A stretch of DNA of 7,531 bases. Origin: Gallionellaceae bacterium CG11_big_fil_rev_8_21_14_0_20_60_62. GTDB lineage: Bacteria; Pseudomonadota; Gammaproteobacteria; Burkholderiales; Gallionellaceae. Below are positions 1-6,013 of this stretch, one piece after another (the first letter of the stretch is position 1; each line of letters starts with the position of its first letter). The notes beneath the pieces were generated by a model. That model did no database searches. It was not told the origin of the DNA and saw only the letters and a list, made by a program, of their open reading frames with translations. Location: positions 2,507 through 10,037 of the forward strand of contig PCWU01000071.1 of assembly GCA_002787455.1 (NCBI GenBank), in the 5' to 3' direction. A program made the position numbers and the translations under genes.

Positions 1-775
1 CCAGCTCGATGCGGGTTTTCTCCGCTTGCTGGGCGAAACGCGCGCGTCTGGCTTCGGCTTCCTGCTTGTTGACCAGCCACAACAGGCGCTGCGTGGTTTC
101 GCGCCGCGTTTCCAGTTCGCGGTAGGTTTGTGCCACTTCGGCCTGGCCGGAAAGATGCACCAATTGCTTGTCCAGCTCATGCAGAATATCGGACACGCGC
201 GACAGATTGACCCGGCTGTCGGCCAGGCGCAATTCGGTCTCGCGCCGCCGGTCGCGGTATTTGGACACGCCGGCCGCTTCTTCCAGGAATACCCGCAGTT
301 CTTCCGGCTTGGCCTCGATGATGCGCGAGATCATGCCCTGCTCGATAATGGCGTAAGCGCGCGCGCCGACCCCGGTGCCGAGGAAGATGTCGGTAATATC
401 CTTGCGCCGCACATTCTGGTTGTTGATGTAGTAATTCGAATCGCCGTCGCGCTGCAGCACGCGCTTGATCGAAATATCTGCATAGCTCGCCCACTGTCCG
501 CCGACCTTGCCCAGCGAATTATCGAAAATCAGTTCGACACTGGCGCGGGAGACCGGCTTGCGGTTGCCGGAGCCGTTGAAAATCACGTCCTGCATCGATT
601 CGCCGCGCAGGGCGGAGGCGCGCGACTCGCCCAGCACCCAGCGCAGGGCATCGATCACATTCGACTTGCCGCAACCGTTCGGCCCGACGATGCCCACCAA
701 CTGCCCGGGCAGGGAAATGGCGGAAGGATCGACGAAGGACTTGAAACCGGCGAGTTTGATCTGGCTGAGACGCAC
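1..775 (-). CDS. smc: Chromosome segregation ATPase SMC, N-terminal part (runs off left edge)
   Basis: This is the N-terminal head of SMC, the ATPase that, with ScpA and ScpB, compacts and segregates the chromosome. About 258 residues are visible. They start with VRLSQIKLAGFKSF and continue through a Walker A motif GPNGCGKS (residues 31-38), RWVLGE (45-50) and the Q-loop region IIEQGMIS (Gln about 146). Around residue 170 the sequence becomes charged and helical, as expected where the coiled coil begins. The signature motif, Walker B and hinge would lie beyond the window. The start is GTG at 775: an in-frame TAA lies seven codons upstream, no ATG or TTG lies between, and family members begin with MRL at this point. 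No clear Shine-Dalgarno sequence precedes it. The gene is divergent from queF. Identification is near certain; the exact start is very likely. Confidence 0.96.
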   Translation of the reverse strand, partial: MRLSQIKLAGFKSFVDPSAISLPGQLVGIVGPNGCGKSNVIDALRWVLGESRASALRGESMQDVIFNGSGNRKPVSRASVELIFDNSLGKVGGQWASYADISIKRVLQRDGDSNYYINNQNVRRKDITDIFLGTGVGARAYAIIEQGMISRIIEAKPEELRVFLEEAAGVSKYRDRRRETELRLADSRVNLSRVSDILHELDKQLVHLSGQAEVAQTYRELETRRETTQRLLWLVNKQEAEARRARFAQQAEKTRIEL

Positions 776-794
776 TTGGGCAATGAGCAGGCGT

Positions 795-800
795 TATAAT
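795..800 (+). promoter_or_regulatory. Candidate -10 box for queF
   Basis: A perfect TATAAT lies about 38 bases upstream of the queF ATG on the plus strand. No recognisable -35 hexamer occurs 15-18 bases upstream, because that stretch is inside the first codons of smc (GCACTT/CACTTG). The promoter is therefore either activator-dependent or a chance match. Confidence 0.3.
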
Positions 801-807
801 GCGGCGC

Positions 808-836
808 ATTCTAACTGAACTGACCAAGGCCACCAA
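808..836 (-). promoter_or_regulatory. Candidate sigma70 promoter for smc
   Basis: Read on the minus strand, TTGGTG (831-836) is followed by a 17-base spacer and TAGAAT (808-813). Both hexamers are close to the sigma70 consensus. A start point near 800 would give a leader of about 25 bases before the smc GTG. The -35 hexamer lies almost against the queF start codon, so transcription in the two directions may interfere. The call rests on pattern matching only. Confidence 0.45.
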
Positions 837-838
837 AC

Positions 839-1258
839 ATGAGCACCCGCCCCGCCAAAACCCTGGAAACCTTTCCCAACCCGAAACCCGGACGCGATTA
901 TCATATCCACATGGAAATCCCCGAATTCACCTGTCTCTGCCCCAAAACCGGGCAGCCGGATTTCGCCACCCTGACCCTCGATTACATTGCCGACCAATAC
1001 TGTGTCGAGCTAAAAAGCCTAAAACTGTACATCTGGTCGTTCCGCGAGGAAGGCCATTTCCACGAGGACGTGACCAACCGCATCCTCGACGACCTGGTGG
1101 CCGCCACCCAACCGCGCTTCATGCGCCTGACCGCCAAGTTCTATGTGCGCGGCGGCATCTTCACCAACGTGGTGGCGGAACACCGCAAAGACGGCTGGCA
1201 GCCGGCGCCATTTGTCGAACTGAGCGCATTTTCCGGCCAGTCCAACACGCGCGGATGA
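839..1258 (+). CDS. queF: NADPH-dependent 7-cyano-7-deazaguanine reductase QueF (type I)
   Basis: QueF reduces the nitrile of preQ0 to the aminomethyl group of preQ1 using NADPH, a cytosolic step in making the tRNA nucleoside queuosine. The 139-residue length fits the short, single-domain type I enzymes rather than the roughly 280-residue type II form of E. coli. The catalytic segment FTCLCPKTGQPDF holds the nucleophilic Cys34 and the proton donor Asp41, equivalent to Cys55 and Asp62 of the B. subtilis enzyme. The QueF signature follows as ELKSLKLY (57-64), and FHE (74-76) carries the substrate-binding His and Glu. The start ATG has AAGG (826-829) nine bases upstream. The stop is six bases before the next gene, suggesting co-transcription with the aldo/keto reductase. 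Upstream there is room for only about 40 bases of leader, too little for a convincing preQ1 riboswitch. Confidence 0.97.
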   Translation: MSTRPAKTLETFPNPKPGRDYHIHMEIPEFTCLCPKTGQPDFATLTLDYIADQYCVELKSLKLYIWSFREEGHFHEDVTNRILDDLVAATQPRFMRLTAKFYVRGGIFTNVVAEHRKDGWQPAPFVELSAFSGQSNTRG

Positions 1259-1264
1259 AGCAAG

Positions 1265-2299
1265 ATGGAATACCGCACCCTCGGCAGCAGCGACCTCAAA
1301 GTCTCCGCCCTGTGTCTGGGCACGATGACCTTCGGCGAACAGAACACTGAAGCGGAAGCCCATGCGCAACTGGATTACGCCGTGGAGCGCGGGGTGAACT
1401 TCATCGATACCGCCGAGATGTATCCGGTGCCGCCGCGCGCAGAAACCGTGCACCGCACCGAACAATACATCGGCGCCTGGCTCAAAAAACAGCCGCGCGA
1501 AAAACTGATCATCGCCACCAAGATCGCCGGCCCCGCACGCGGTTTTGGCTGGATCCGCAACGGACCGCGTATTAACCGCGAACAAATCAACGCCGCCCTC
1601 GACGGCAGCCTGCGCCGTTTGCAGACTGACTATGTCGATCTATACCAGATCCACTGGCCGGACCGTTATGTGCCAATGTTCGGCGCCACCCATTACGATG
1701 CCAGCCAGGAACATGAAGCCACCCCAATTGCCGAGCAACTGCAGGCGCTGGCGGAATTGGTCAAGGCAGGGAAAATACGCCACCTCGGCTTGAGCAACGA
1801 AACGCCGTGGGGAGTGATGGAATTCGTGCGCTGCGCGGAGCAACTCGGGCTACCCCGGATTATCAGCATCCAGAACGCCTACCATCTCCTGAACCGCACC
1901 TTCGAGAGCGGTCTGGCCGAGGTCTGTCACCATGCCAACATCGGCCTGCTCGCTTACAGCCCGCTGGCCTTTGGCTGGCTCACCGGCAAGTATCTGGACG
2001 ATCCTGCCGCGCCGGGGCGCATCACCCTGTTCCCCGGCTTCGGCCAGCGCTACAACAAGCCCAATGTCGCCGCTGCCGCCGCCGAGTATGCGCGCATCGC
2101 CCGTGCCGCCGGCCTGACACCCGCCACCCTGGCGCTGGCCTTTGCCCGCACCCGCCGCTTCACCGCCAGCACGATCATCGGCGCCACGTCATTGGAACAG
2201 CTGAAAGAAAACCTCGACAGCGCCACTGTCACGCTTGCTTCCGGGGTGCTGGAACAGCTTGAAGCGGCGCATCGGCGCCACCCCAGCCCCGCACCATAA
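1265..2299 (+). CDS. tas: NADP(H)-dependent aldo/keto reductase, Tas family
   Basis: This 344-residue TIM-barrel oxidoreductase closely follows E. coli Tas (about 346 residues) from end to end. Shared stretches include LGTMTFGEQN (18-27), AEMYPVPPR (50-58), LQTDYVDLYQIHW (119-131) and GLSNETPWGVM. The aldo/keto reductase catalytic tetrad is complete: Asp48, Tyr53, Lys86 and His130. A C-terminal IIGATSLEQLKENL segment, near residue 310, matches the cofactor-binding end of the family. The physiological substrate of Tas is unsettled: the E. coli gene was found as a suppressor of tyrosine auxotrophy, and relatives reduce a range of carbonyl compounds. The start ATG lies six bases after the queF stop with only a weak purine-rich stretch (GAAGCAAG) before it, so translation may depend on coupling to queF. 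No terminator is visible after the gene. Confidence 0.92.
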   Translation: MEYRTLGSSDLKVSALCLGTMTFGEQNTEAEAHAQLDYAVERGVNFIDTAEMYPVPPRAETVHRTEQYIGAWLKKQPREKLIIATKIAGPARGFGWIRNGPRINREQINAALDGSLRRLQTDYVDLYQIHWPDRYVPMFGATHYDASQEHEATPIAEQLQALAELVKAGKIRHLGLSNETPWGVMEFVRCAEQLGLPRIISIQNAYHLLNRTFESGLAEVCHHANIGLLAYSPLAFGWLTGKYLDDPAAPGRITLFPGFGQRYNKPNVAAAAAEYARIARAAGLTPATLALAFARTRRFTASTIIGATSLEQLKENLDSATVTLASGVLEQLEAAHRRHPSPAP

Positions 2300-2317
2300 G
2301 CCCCCGCAAAAATGCGT

Positions 2318-2323
2318 TATGAT
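2318..2323 (+). promoter_or_regulatory. Possible -10 box for the small membrane protein gene
   Basis: TATGAT lies in the 67-base gap after the aldo/keto reductase gene and about 44 bases before the next ATG. No good -35 hexamer is present at the expected distance (CATAAG at 17 bases). The downstream gene may instead be read through from queF-tas. Confidence 0.2.
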
Positions 2324-2353
2324 GCGAAAAGTTCCGCATAAACATGCAATCAC

Positions 2354-2360
2354 AAGGGAG
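2354..2360 (+). promoter_or_regulatory. Ribosome binding site that fixes the start of the 130-residue protein
   Basis: AAGGGAG sits six bases before the ATG at 2367. The reading frame stays open upstream to 2235, inside the preceding gene. This strong site, and the membrane segment that begins directly at residue 3, mark the internal ATG as the true start. Confidence 0.65.
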
Positions 2361-2366
2361 TCCGCG

Positions 2367-2759
2367 ATGATTAAAAATCTGATGTTGGTGGTGTTGCTGG
2401 TATTGGCGGCCGGCGCCTGGTTTTATCTGGACCAACTGGGCAAGGAAGAACAGCAGATTGCGCACCAGACCCGGCTGGAAATGGTGCAGGCACGCGCCGA
2501 AGGGCAAATCAGAACAGCCCGTGCCGAGACCGCGCAGGCTGCATTCAAGGCCAACCTAAAAACCGATCTCGCCGAATGTATGCTAGCAACGGAAAAAGCC
2601 CGCGCGGACTTCCTTGTCGGCCAACTGCAACCGGCGCGGCGTAACAGCAACCAGTTCACGCTGACGCAACCCGTTCTCGACCAGGCCGAAATCTCGGTGC
2701 ACGCGGGACAGGCTGCGTGCCAGATGGACTACGAACAAAAGCTCGCGACCGGAGCATAA
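2367..2759 (+). CDS. Small membrane-anchored helical protein of unknown function
   Basis: I do not recognise this 130-residue protein. It begins MIKN followed by a hydrophobic segment (about residues 5-21, LMLVVLLVLAAGAWFYL) with no lipobox or obvious signal peptidase site, so it is probably an N-terminal membrane anchor. Residues about 24-80 are rich in Ala, Glu, Gln, Arg and Lys and look like one long, perhaps coiled-coil, helix. Two cysteines, Cys71 and Cys118, would face the periplasm if the topology is N-in and could form a disulfide. The single anchor plus coiled coil superficially recalls phage Rz spanins or FtsB-like proteins, but no sequence motif supports either and there is no phage context. 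The gene has a strong ribosome binding site and ends 23 bases from the convergent zapE stop. That it is a real gene is likely; its function is unknown. Confidence 0.75.
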   Translation: MIKNLMLVVLLVLAAGAWFYLDQLGKEEQQIAHQTRLEMVQARAEGQIRTARAETAQAAFKANLKTDLAECMLATEKARADFLVGQLQPARRNSNQFTLTQPVLDQAEISVHAGQAACQMDYEQKLATGA

Positions 2760-2767
2760 ATTCTCAC

Positions 2768-2818
2768 CGCCCCCGCCATCCGTCAACCCAGTTTTACGCC
2801 CCGACTATGGTGGGGGCG
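2768..2818. repeat. Long inverted repeat at the convergent junction with zapE
   Basis: CGCCCCCGCCAT (2768-2779) pairs with ATGGTGGGGGCG (2807-2818) over 12 positions, with one G-U pair and a 27-base loop. A competing tighter stem, ACGCCCC (2796-2802) with GGGGCGT (2813-2819), uses the same right arm. The structure covers the last codons and stop of zapE and begins nine bases after the stop of the plus-strand gene. It has no T tract in either direction, so it is not a standard intrinsic terminator. It could still protect 3' ends or assist termination for the convergent pair. Confidence 0.4.
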
Positions 2819-3898
2819 TTCAAGATAATGCAGCGTTTGCATCTCAGCCAGTCGGCTGGCGATACGATCCGCCTCTTCTTCCCGCCCGTCATCGCCGTAC
2901 AACTGTTGCGGGCTCACCCCGAATGAAGCAACCAGTTTGACGTGATTGTCGTATAGCACGTCGATCAGCCAGGTGAAGCGCCGTGCTTCTGCCGCCCGCT
3001 CCGCGGTCAGGCGCGGAATCGACGACACGAACACGGTGGGATAGCGGTGCGCGATCTCCAGATAATCCGCCGCGTCGTGCAAGCCGCCGCACAGCTCGGC
3101 GAAATCAAACCATGCCACCTCGCGCGCCAGCCGTTTGACCGGCATTTTGCGGCCGCGCATCAGTATCGCAGCCGCCCCGCCCCGCACGCCGGCGGTCAGA
3201 CGCTGAAACAGGGCCCGCATGCGCGCCTCGCTGGCCGCATCGTCAGGAAAGTGGAACAGCGGATCACGTGCCATCTGCAGCAGGCGATAATCTGAATCGC
3301 CGTCCAGATGCAGCACTTTCAATTCGCGCTCGAGCAGGGCAATGGCGGGCAGAAAATTCTGCCGCTGCAAACCGTTGCGGTACAAATCGTCAGGCGCAAA
3401 GTTGGACGTGGTCAGCACCACCACGCCGCGCGCGAACAGCGCCTCCAGCAGGCGCCCGAGGATCATCGCGTCGGCAATGTCGTCCACATGGAACTCGTCC
3501 AGGCATAACAAGCGGGTGGACTGTTCGATCACCTCGGCCACCGCCAGCAGTGGATCGGGCGCATGCGCCAGCCGCCGCATCTCGTGATGCACTTCCAGCA
3601 TGAAATTATGAAAATGGATGCGCCGCTTGCGCCGATAGGGCAGGCACTCGTAAAAACCGTCCATCAGAAACGTCTTGCCGCGCCCCACCCCGCCCCAGAT
3701 ATACAAACCCTTCGGCACCTCCGGACTCAACAGGCTGCGCCCGAGGAACTGGTTGCGCCGCTGCTTGAATTCCACCAGTTGCCGCCACAAGACTTCCAGC
3801 TGCCCGATCGCGGCAAGTTGCTGCGCGTCGCAGACGAAATCGGACTGGTCGCAGGCGGCCTGATACCAGCCTTGCGGGCTGCCGCCGGTCCCGCTCAT
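2783..3898 (-). CDS. zapE: Cell division protein ZapE, AFG1-like ATPase
   Basis: ZapE is an AFG1/LACE1-family P-loop ATPase that associates with the FtsZ ring in Gram-negative bacteria and is linked to division under stress or low oxygen. The 371 residues match the usual length (about 375). Visible motifs are Walker A GGVGRGKT (69-76), the family segment RIHFHNFMLEVH (93-104), Walker B LLCLDEFHVDDI (130-141, with Asp134 and Glu135), and a sensor-1-like TTSNFAPDDLY (163-173). The C-terminal half carries WFDFAELC and FTWLIDVLYDNHVKL, typical of the family. The reading frame is open well upstream, but the ATG at 3898 is chosen because it overlaps the stop of the preceding gene as ATGA and matches family N termini; only a weak GGA precedes it. 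It is the last gene of the purT operon. Confidence 0.95.
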   Translation of the reverse strand: MSGTGGSPQGWYQAACDQSDFVCDAQQLAAIGQLEVLWRQLVEFKQRRNQFLGRSLLSPEVPKGLYIWGGVGRGKTFLMDGFYECLPYRRKRRIHFHNFMLEVHHEMRRLAHAPDPLLAVAEVIEQSTRLLCLDEFHVDDIADAMILGRLLEALFARGVVVLTTSNFAPDDLYRNGLQRQNFLPAIALLERELKVLHLDGDSDYRLLQMARDPLFHFPDDAASEARMRALFQRLTAGVRGGAAAILMRGRKMPVKRLAREVAWFDFAELCGGLHDAADYLEIAHRYPTVFVSSIPRLTAERAAEARRFTWLIDVLYDNHVKLVASFGVSPQQLYGDDGREEEADRIASRLAEMQTLHYLERPHHSRGVKLG

Positions 3899-4272
3899 AT
3901 TTCCGCCGTCCCGATAAACTCCAGCGCGTTGCCATCCGGGTCGCGGCAGAACAGGGCGCGGCGTCCGGACCGGCTCAATGTATAGGGGATACCGGCACCT
4001 TCCAGCCGCGCCATCAGCGCCGGCAGGTCGCCGACAGCCAAGGCCAGATGCCGATCCCGGCCGCCGTGCGCGGGGCGTTGCGGATCTGTCGGCGGATTGG
4101 GCAATCCCATCAAATGGATCTGTTGCCCGGAGTGGAGGCGGTACCACACCCCCTCAAAGCCCATGGCGGGACGGGATGGATCCGCCTGCAAACCCAACAC
4201 CCCCTCGTAAAACGCGCGCGACCGCGCCAGCTCGTCGCTGAGAAAAGTAGCGTGATGAATGGCGCGGATCAT
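3895..4272 (-). CDS. VOC (glyoxalase/bleomycin-resistance fold) family protein
   Basis: A 125-residue single-domain member of the vicinal oxygen chelate superfamily, built from two beta-alpha-beta-beta-beta modules. Recognisable features are IHHATF at the N terminus, the helix SRAFYEGVLGL (18-28), RHLALAV opening the second module (74-80) and the C-terminal FCRDPDGNALEFIG (108-121), a hallmark of the fold. Plausible metal ligands by position are His7, His53, His75 and Glu118, consistent with a functional metal site. Members include glyoxalase I, epimerases, dioxygenases and antibiotic-binding proteins, so the reaction cannot be named from sequence. It sits between purT and zapE, and both its start (with the purT stop) and its stop (with the zapE start) are ATGA overlaps, implying translational coupling and matched expression. 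Cytosolic: no signal peptide is seen. Confidence 0.9.
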   Translation of the reverse strand: MIRAIHHATFLSDELARSRAFYEGVLGLQADPSRPAMGFEGVWYRLHSGQQIHLMGLPNPPTDPQRPAHGGRDRHLALAVGDLPALMARLEGAGIPYTLSRSGRRALFCRDPDGNALEFIGTAEI

Positions 4273-5486
4273 TTCCGCACCGGAGTCACTTTGGCGGCCG
4301 CCAGTTTGGCGCGACTGCGCGCCTCGCCGGTATCGCGGCCGTTTGCCAGCGCCACCCCCATGCGGCGTTTTTTGAACGATTCCGGTTTGCCGAACAGGCG
4401 GATGTCTGATTCCGGGACGCGCAGCGCCTCGCCCACACCGTCAAAAGCAATGCCTGCCGCTTCGATCTGGCCATAGATCACCGCCGACGCGCCCGGCGCG
4501 CGCAGCGAGGTGTCAACCGGCAAACCCAGGATCGCGCGCGCATGCAATTCGAATTCGTTCAGGCGCTGGCTGCACAGCGTCACCATGCCGGTGTCATGCG
4601 GGCGCGGACTGACCTCGGAGAACCATACCCGGTCGCCTTTGACAAACAGCTCAACGCCGAAGATGCCCAATCCGCCGAGATCGTCCGTAACCTTCTGCGC
4701 GATGTCGCGCGAACGCTGCAGCGCGACCCCGCTCATCGCCATCGGTTGCCAGCTTTCCACATAATCACCGTGCACCTGAACATGGCCTATCGGCTCGCAA
4801 AAGTGCGTCCCGACCGCTCCGTTCTCGCCCATCGCGCGCACCGTAAGCAGGGTGATCTCGTAATCGAAATCGACAAAGCCCTCGACGATGACCCGGCCAC
4901 GGTTGACGCGCGAGCCGCTGGCGGCGGTATCCCACGCGGCCTGCACTGCATCCGCGTCGTCCACTTTGGACTGACCTTTGCCGGAAGACGACATCACCGG
5001 CTTGACCATGCAGGGATAGCCGATGCCGCCGTCGATGGCGGCCCGCAATTCCTCCACACTATCGGCGAATTTGTAGGGCGAGGTCGGCAGCCACAATTTT
5101 TCAGCCGCCAGTCGGCGGATGCCCTCGCGATTCATGGTGAGCTGCGCCGCGCGTGCCGTCGGGATCACCCGCGCCAACCCCTCTTGCTCAATCTGCACCA
5201 GCATGTCGGTGGCAATCGCCTCAATCTCCGGCACGATCAGGTGCGGCCGCTCCTGTTCAATCAGCGCGCGCAACGCCGCGCCGTCGGCCATGTCGAGGAC
5301 ATGGGCACGGTGCGCCACCTGATGCCCCGGCGCGTTGGCATAACGGTCCACCGCAATGGTTTCCACGCCGAGGCGTTGCAGCGCAATGATCACTTCCTTG
5401 CCCAGCTCGCCACTGCCGAGCAACATAACTTTTGTCGCGGCAGGGGATAGCGGGGAGCCAAGAGACAAAGTGGCAGATGTTGGCAT
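4269..5486 (-). CDS. purT: Formate-dependent phosphoribosylglycinamide formyltransferase PurT
   Basis: PurT makes formyl-GAR from GAR, formate and ATP in the third step of purine synthesis, replacing the folate-dependent PurN reaction. It is an ATP-grasp enzyme. The 405 residues compare with about 392 in E. coli. Conserved blocks are VMLLGSGELGKE (20-31, GAR binding), VPEIEAIATDML (85-96), MNREGIRRLAAE (118-129), the ATP-grasp loop VKPVMSSSGKGQ (161-172), and FGVELFV plus FSEVSPRPHDTG, with the probable magnesium ligands Glu279 and Glu291. The C terminus has the usual RLFGKPE segment. The start at 5486 gives MPTSATLSLGSPL, matching the family; an in-frame ATG ten codons upstream (5516) lies inside the candidate -10 box and has no ribosome binding site. 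It is the first gene of the purT-VOC-zapE operon, and its stop overlaps the next start as ATGA. Confidence 0.97.
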   Translation of the reverse strand: MPTSATLSLGSPLSPAATKVMLLGSGELGKEVIIALQRLGVETIAVDRYANAPGHQVAHRAHVLDMADGAALRALIEQERPHLIVPEIEAIATDMLVQIEQEGLARVIPTARAAQLTMNREGIRRLAAEKLWLPTSPYKFADSVEELRAAIDGGIGYPCMVKPVMSSSGKGQSKVDDADAVQAAWDTAASGSRVNRGRVIVEGFVDFDYEITLLTVRAMGENGAVGTHFCEPIGHVQVHGDYVESWQPMAMSGVALQRSRDIAQKVTDDLGGLGIFGVELFVKGDRVWFSEVSPRPHDTGMVTLCSQRLNEFELHARAILGLPVDTSLRAPGASAVIYGQIEAAGIAFDGVGEALRVPESDIRLFGKPESFKKRRMGVALANGRDTGEARSRAKLAAAKVTPVRK

Positions 5487-5514
5487 GATGAATACCCAGA
5501 ATTCAGACCTGTGC

Positions 5515-5520
5515 ATTCTA
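5515..5520 (-). promoter_or_regulatory. Possible -10 box for the purT operon
   Basis: On the minus strand this reads TAGAAT (context GCATAGAATGC), about 29 bases before the purT ATG at 5486. No strong -35 hexamer stands 16-18 bases upstream (TAACCT at 17). If used, the leader would be about 20 bases. That supports the start at 5486 over the ATG at 5516, which falls in this element. Confidence 0.3.
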
Positions 5521-5549
5521 TGCGAATCGGAGGTTTCAGGTTAGAAGTG

Positions 5550-5565
5550 CAAGCGCTCGTGCTTG
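5550..5565. repeat. Small inverted repeat upstream of purT
   Basis: CAAGC (5550-5554) and GCTTG (5561-5565) form a 5-base inverted repeat around GCTCGT, and TTTTT follows at 5567-5571 on the plus strand. It lies about 30 bases upstream of the purT -10-like box. It could be an operator half-site pair or a weak terminator. It does not match the E. coli PurR box, and chance cannot be excluded. Confidence 0.2.
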
Positions 5566-5749
5566 GTTTTTGTCGCGCATTTCGACGCTGATGAATATCC
5601 CTTGTTGCCAGATACCTTTGCAGGGCGGCGATCAGCCTGGCGCTCCCGCGAATTCCGGATTCCAAATCCCCGGGAAATTTCTGCCGGTGCGCGCGTTGCG
5701 GGGCTGAAGATATATCGTTCTCCCCACTATCTTATCCCACGCCACTCGC

Positions 5750-5755
5750 TAGAAT
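5750..5755 (+). promoter_or_regulatory. Possible -10 box for the lipoprotein gene
   Basis: TAGAAT in the context TCGCTAGAATGGCGG gives a plausible -10 hexamer. The -35 position (CTATCT at a 17-base spacer) is poor. A start near 5762 would produce a leader of about 82 bases in which several complementary segments occur. Confidence 0.3.
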
Positions 5756-5843
5756 GGCGGCCTTTTCTTTGGGAAGGTTACAGAAAAGATGCCCGCACCC
5801 AAACCTTCACCCGCATGTCTTGATTATTCGATTGGAAAGAAAA

Positions 5844-5996
5844 ATGAAACGCTCCGTCCTGATTGCAGCCCTGTTGGCCCTGTCCCTGTCTGCCTGTGGC
5901 GAAAAGCCTGCCGAAACTGTTGCGGCTCCGGCGACTGAAGCCGCCGCCCCGGCAGCCGCCTCAACCGTGGAAGCAGCCGCGCCTGCGGGAAAATAA
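5844..5996 (+). CDS. Small alanine-rich lipoprotein
   Basis: This is a 50-residue protein with a clear lipoprotein signal: MKRS, a hydrophobic stretch (residues 5-14), and the lipobox L15-S16-A17-C18. Cys18 would be acylated, followed by GEKPAE. The mature part is only about 33 residues and consists almost entirely of Ala, Pro, Glu, Thr and Val, so it is probably a disordered tail. It lacks the GCGLKGPLY motif of LptM (YifL), the small lipoprotein it most resembles in size, and there is no lysA next to it. The start is supported by GGAAAG (5834-5839) and by the signal peptide beginning here; the frame is open further upstream to ATG 5754 but gives no sensible extension. It has its own terminator, so it is probably expressed alone. 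Function unknown. Confidence 0.8.
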   Translation: MKRSVLIAALLALSLSACGEKPAETVAAPATEAAAPAAASTVEAAAPAGK

Positions 5997-6013
5997 GCTG
6001 TATTGTTTGGCAC

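Larger units (their letters stand above)
5487..5843. other. Divergent spacer between purT and the small lipoprotein gene
   Basis: These 357 bases hold no gene I can support. Open frames here lack ribosome binding sites and resemble no protein family. Visible elements are promoter-like boxes near each end, a small inverted repeat at 5550-5565 followed by a T run, a tight hairpin GGATT-CCA-AATCC near 5658-5670, an 8-base palindrome GATATATC (5709-5716), and pairing segments in the lipoprotein leader (5762-5811). The middle part (about 5590-5720) shows nothing else. The length is notable because the rest of the window is tightly packed. Confidence 0.6.

Noticed and set aside
26..799. Long plus-strand open frame antisense to smc
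   Set aside because: The opposite strand encodes unmistakable SMC sequence. High GC makes such antisense frames common, and this one has no family resemblance or ribosome binding site.
801..838. preQ1 riboswitch upstream of queF
   Set aside because: The leader is only about 38 bases and lacks the expected C-rich loop, stem and A-rich tail arrangement; QueF genes in this group are not generally known for it.
4542..5450. Long plus-strand open frame (302 codons) antisense to purT
   Set aside because: It mirrors the conserved PurT coding sequence, is rich in His, Arg and Ala as antisense GC-rich frames usually are, and matches no family.
5538..5633. Minus-strand fragment reading KGIWQQGIFISVEMRD in the purT upstream spacer, faintly like the C terminus of YjbQ-type proteins (WQ-GI-L pattern)
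   Set aside because: It is about 31 codons between two stops, and none of the other YjbQ motifs is found upstream in any frame. Too weak to call a remnant gene without a database search.
5563..5823. Plus-strand open frame of 86 codons in the spacer before the lipoprotein gene
   Set aside because: No ribosome binding site, no recognisable domain, and it ends within the lipoprotein leader after crossing the promoter-like region.
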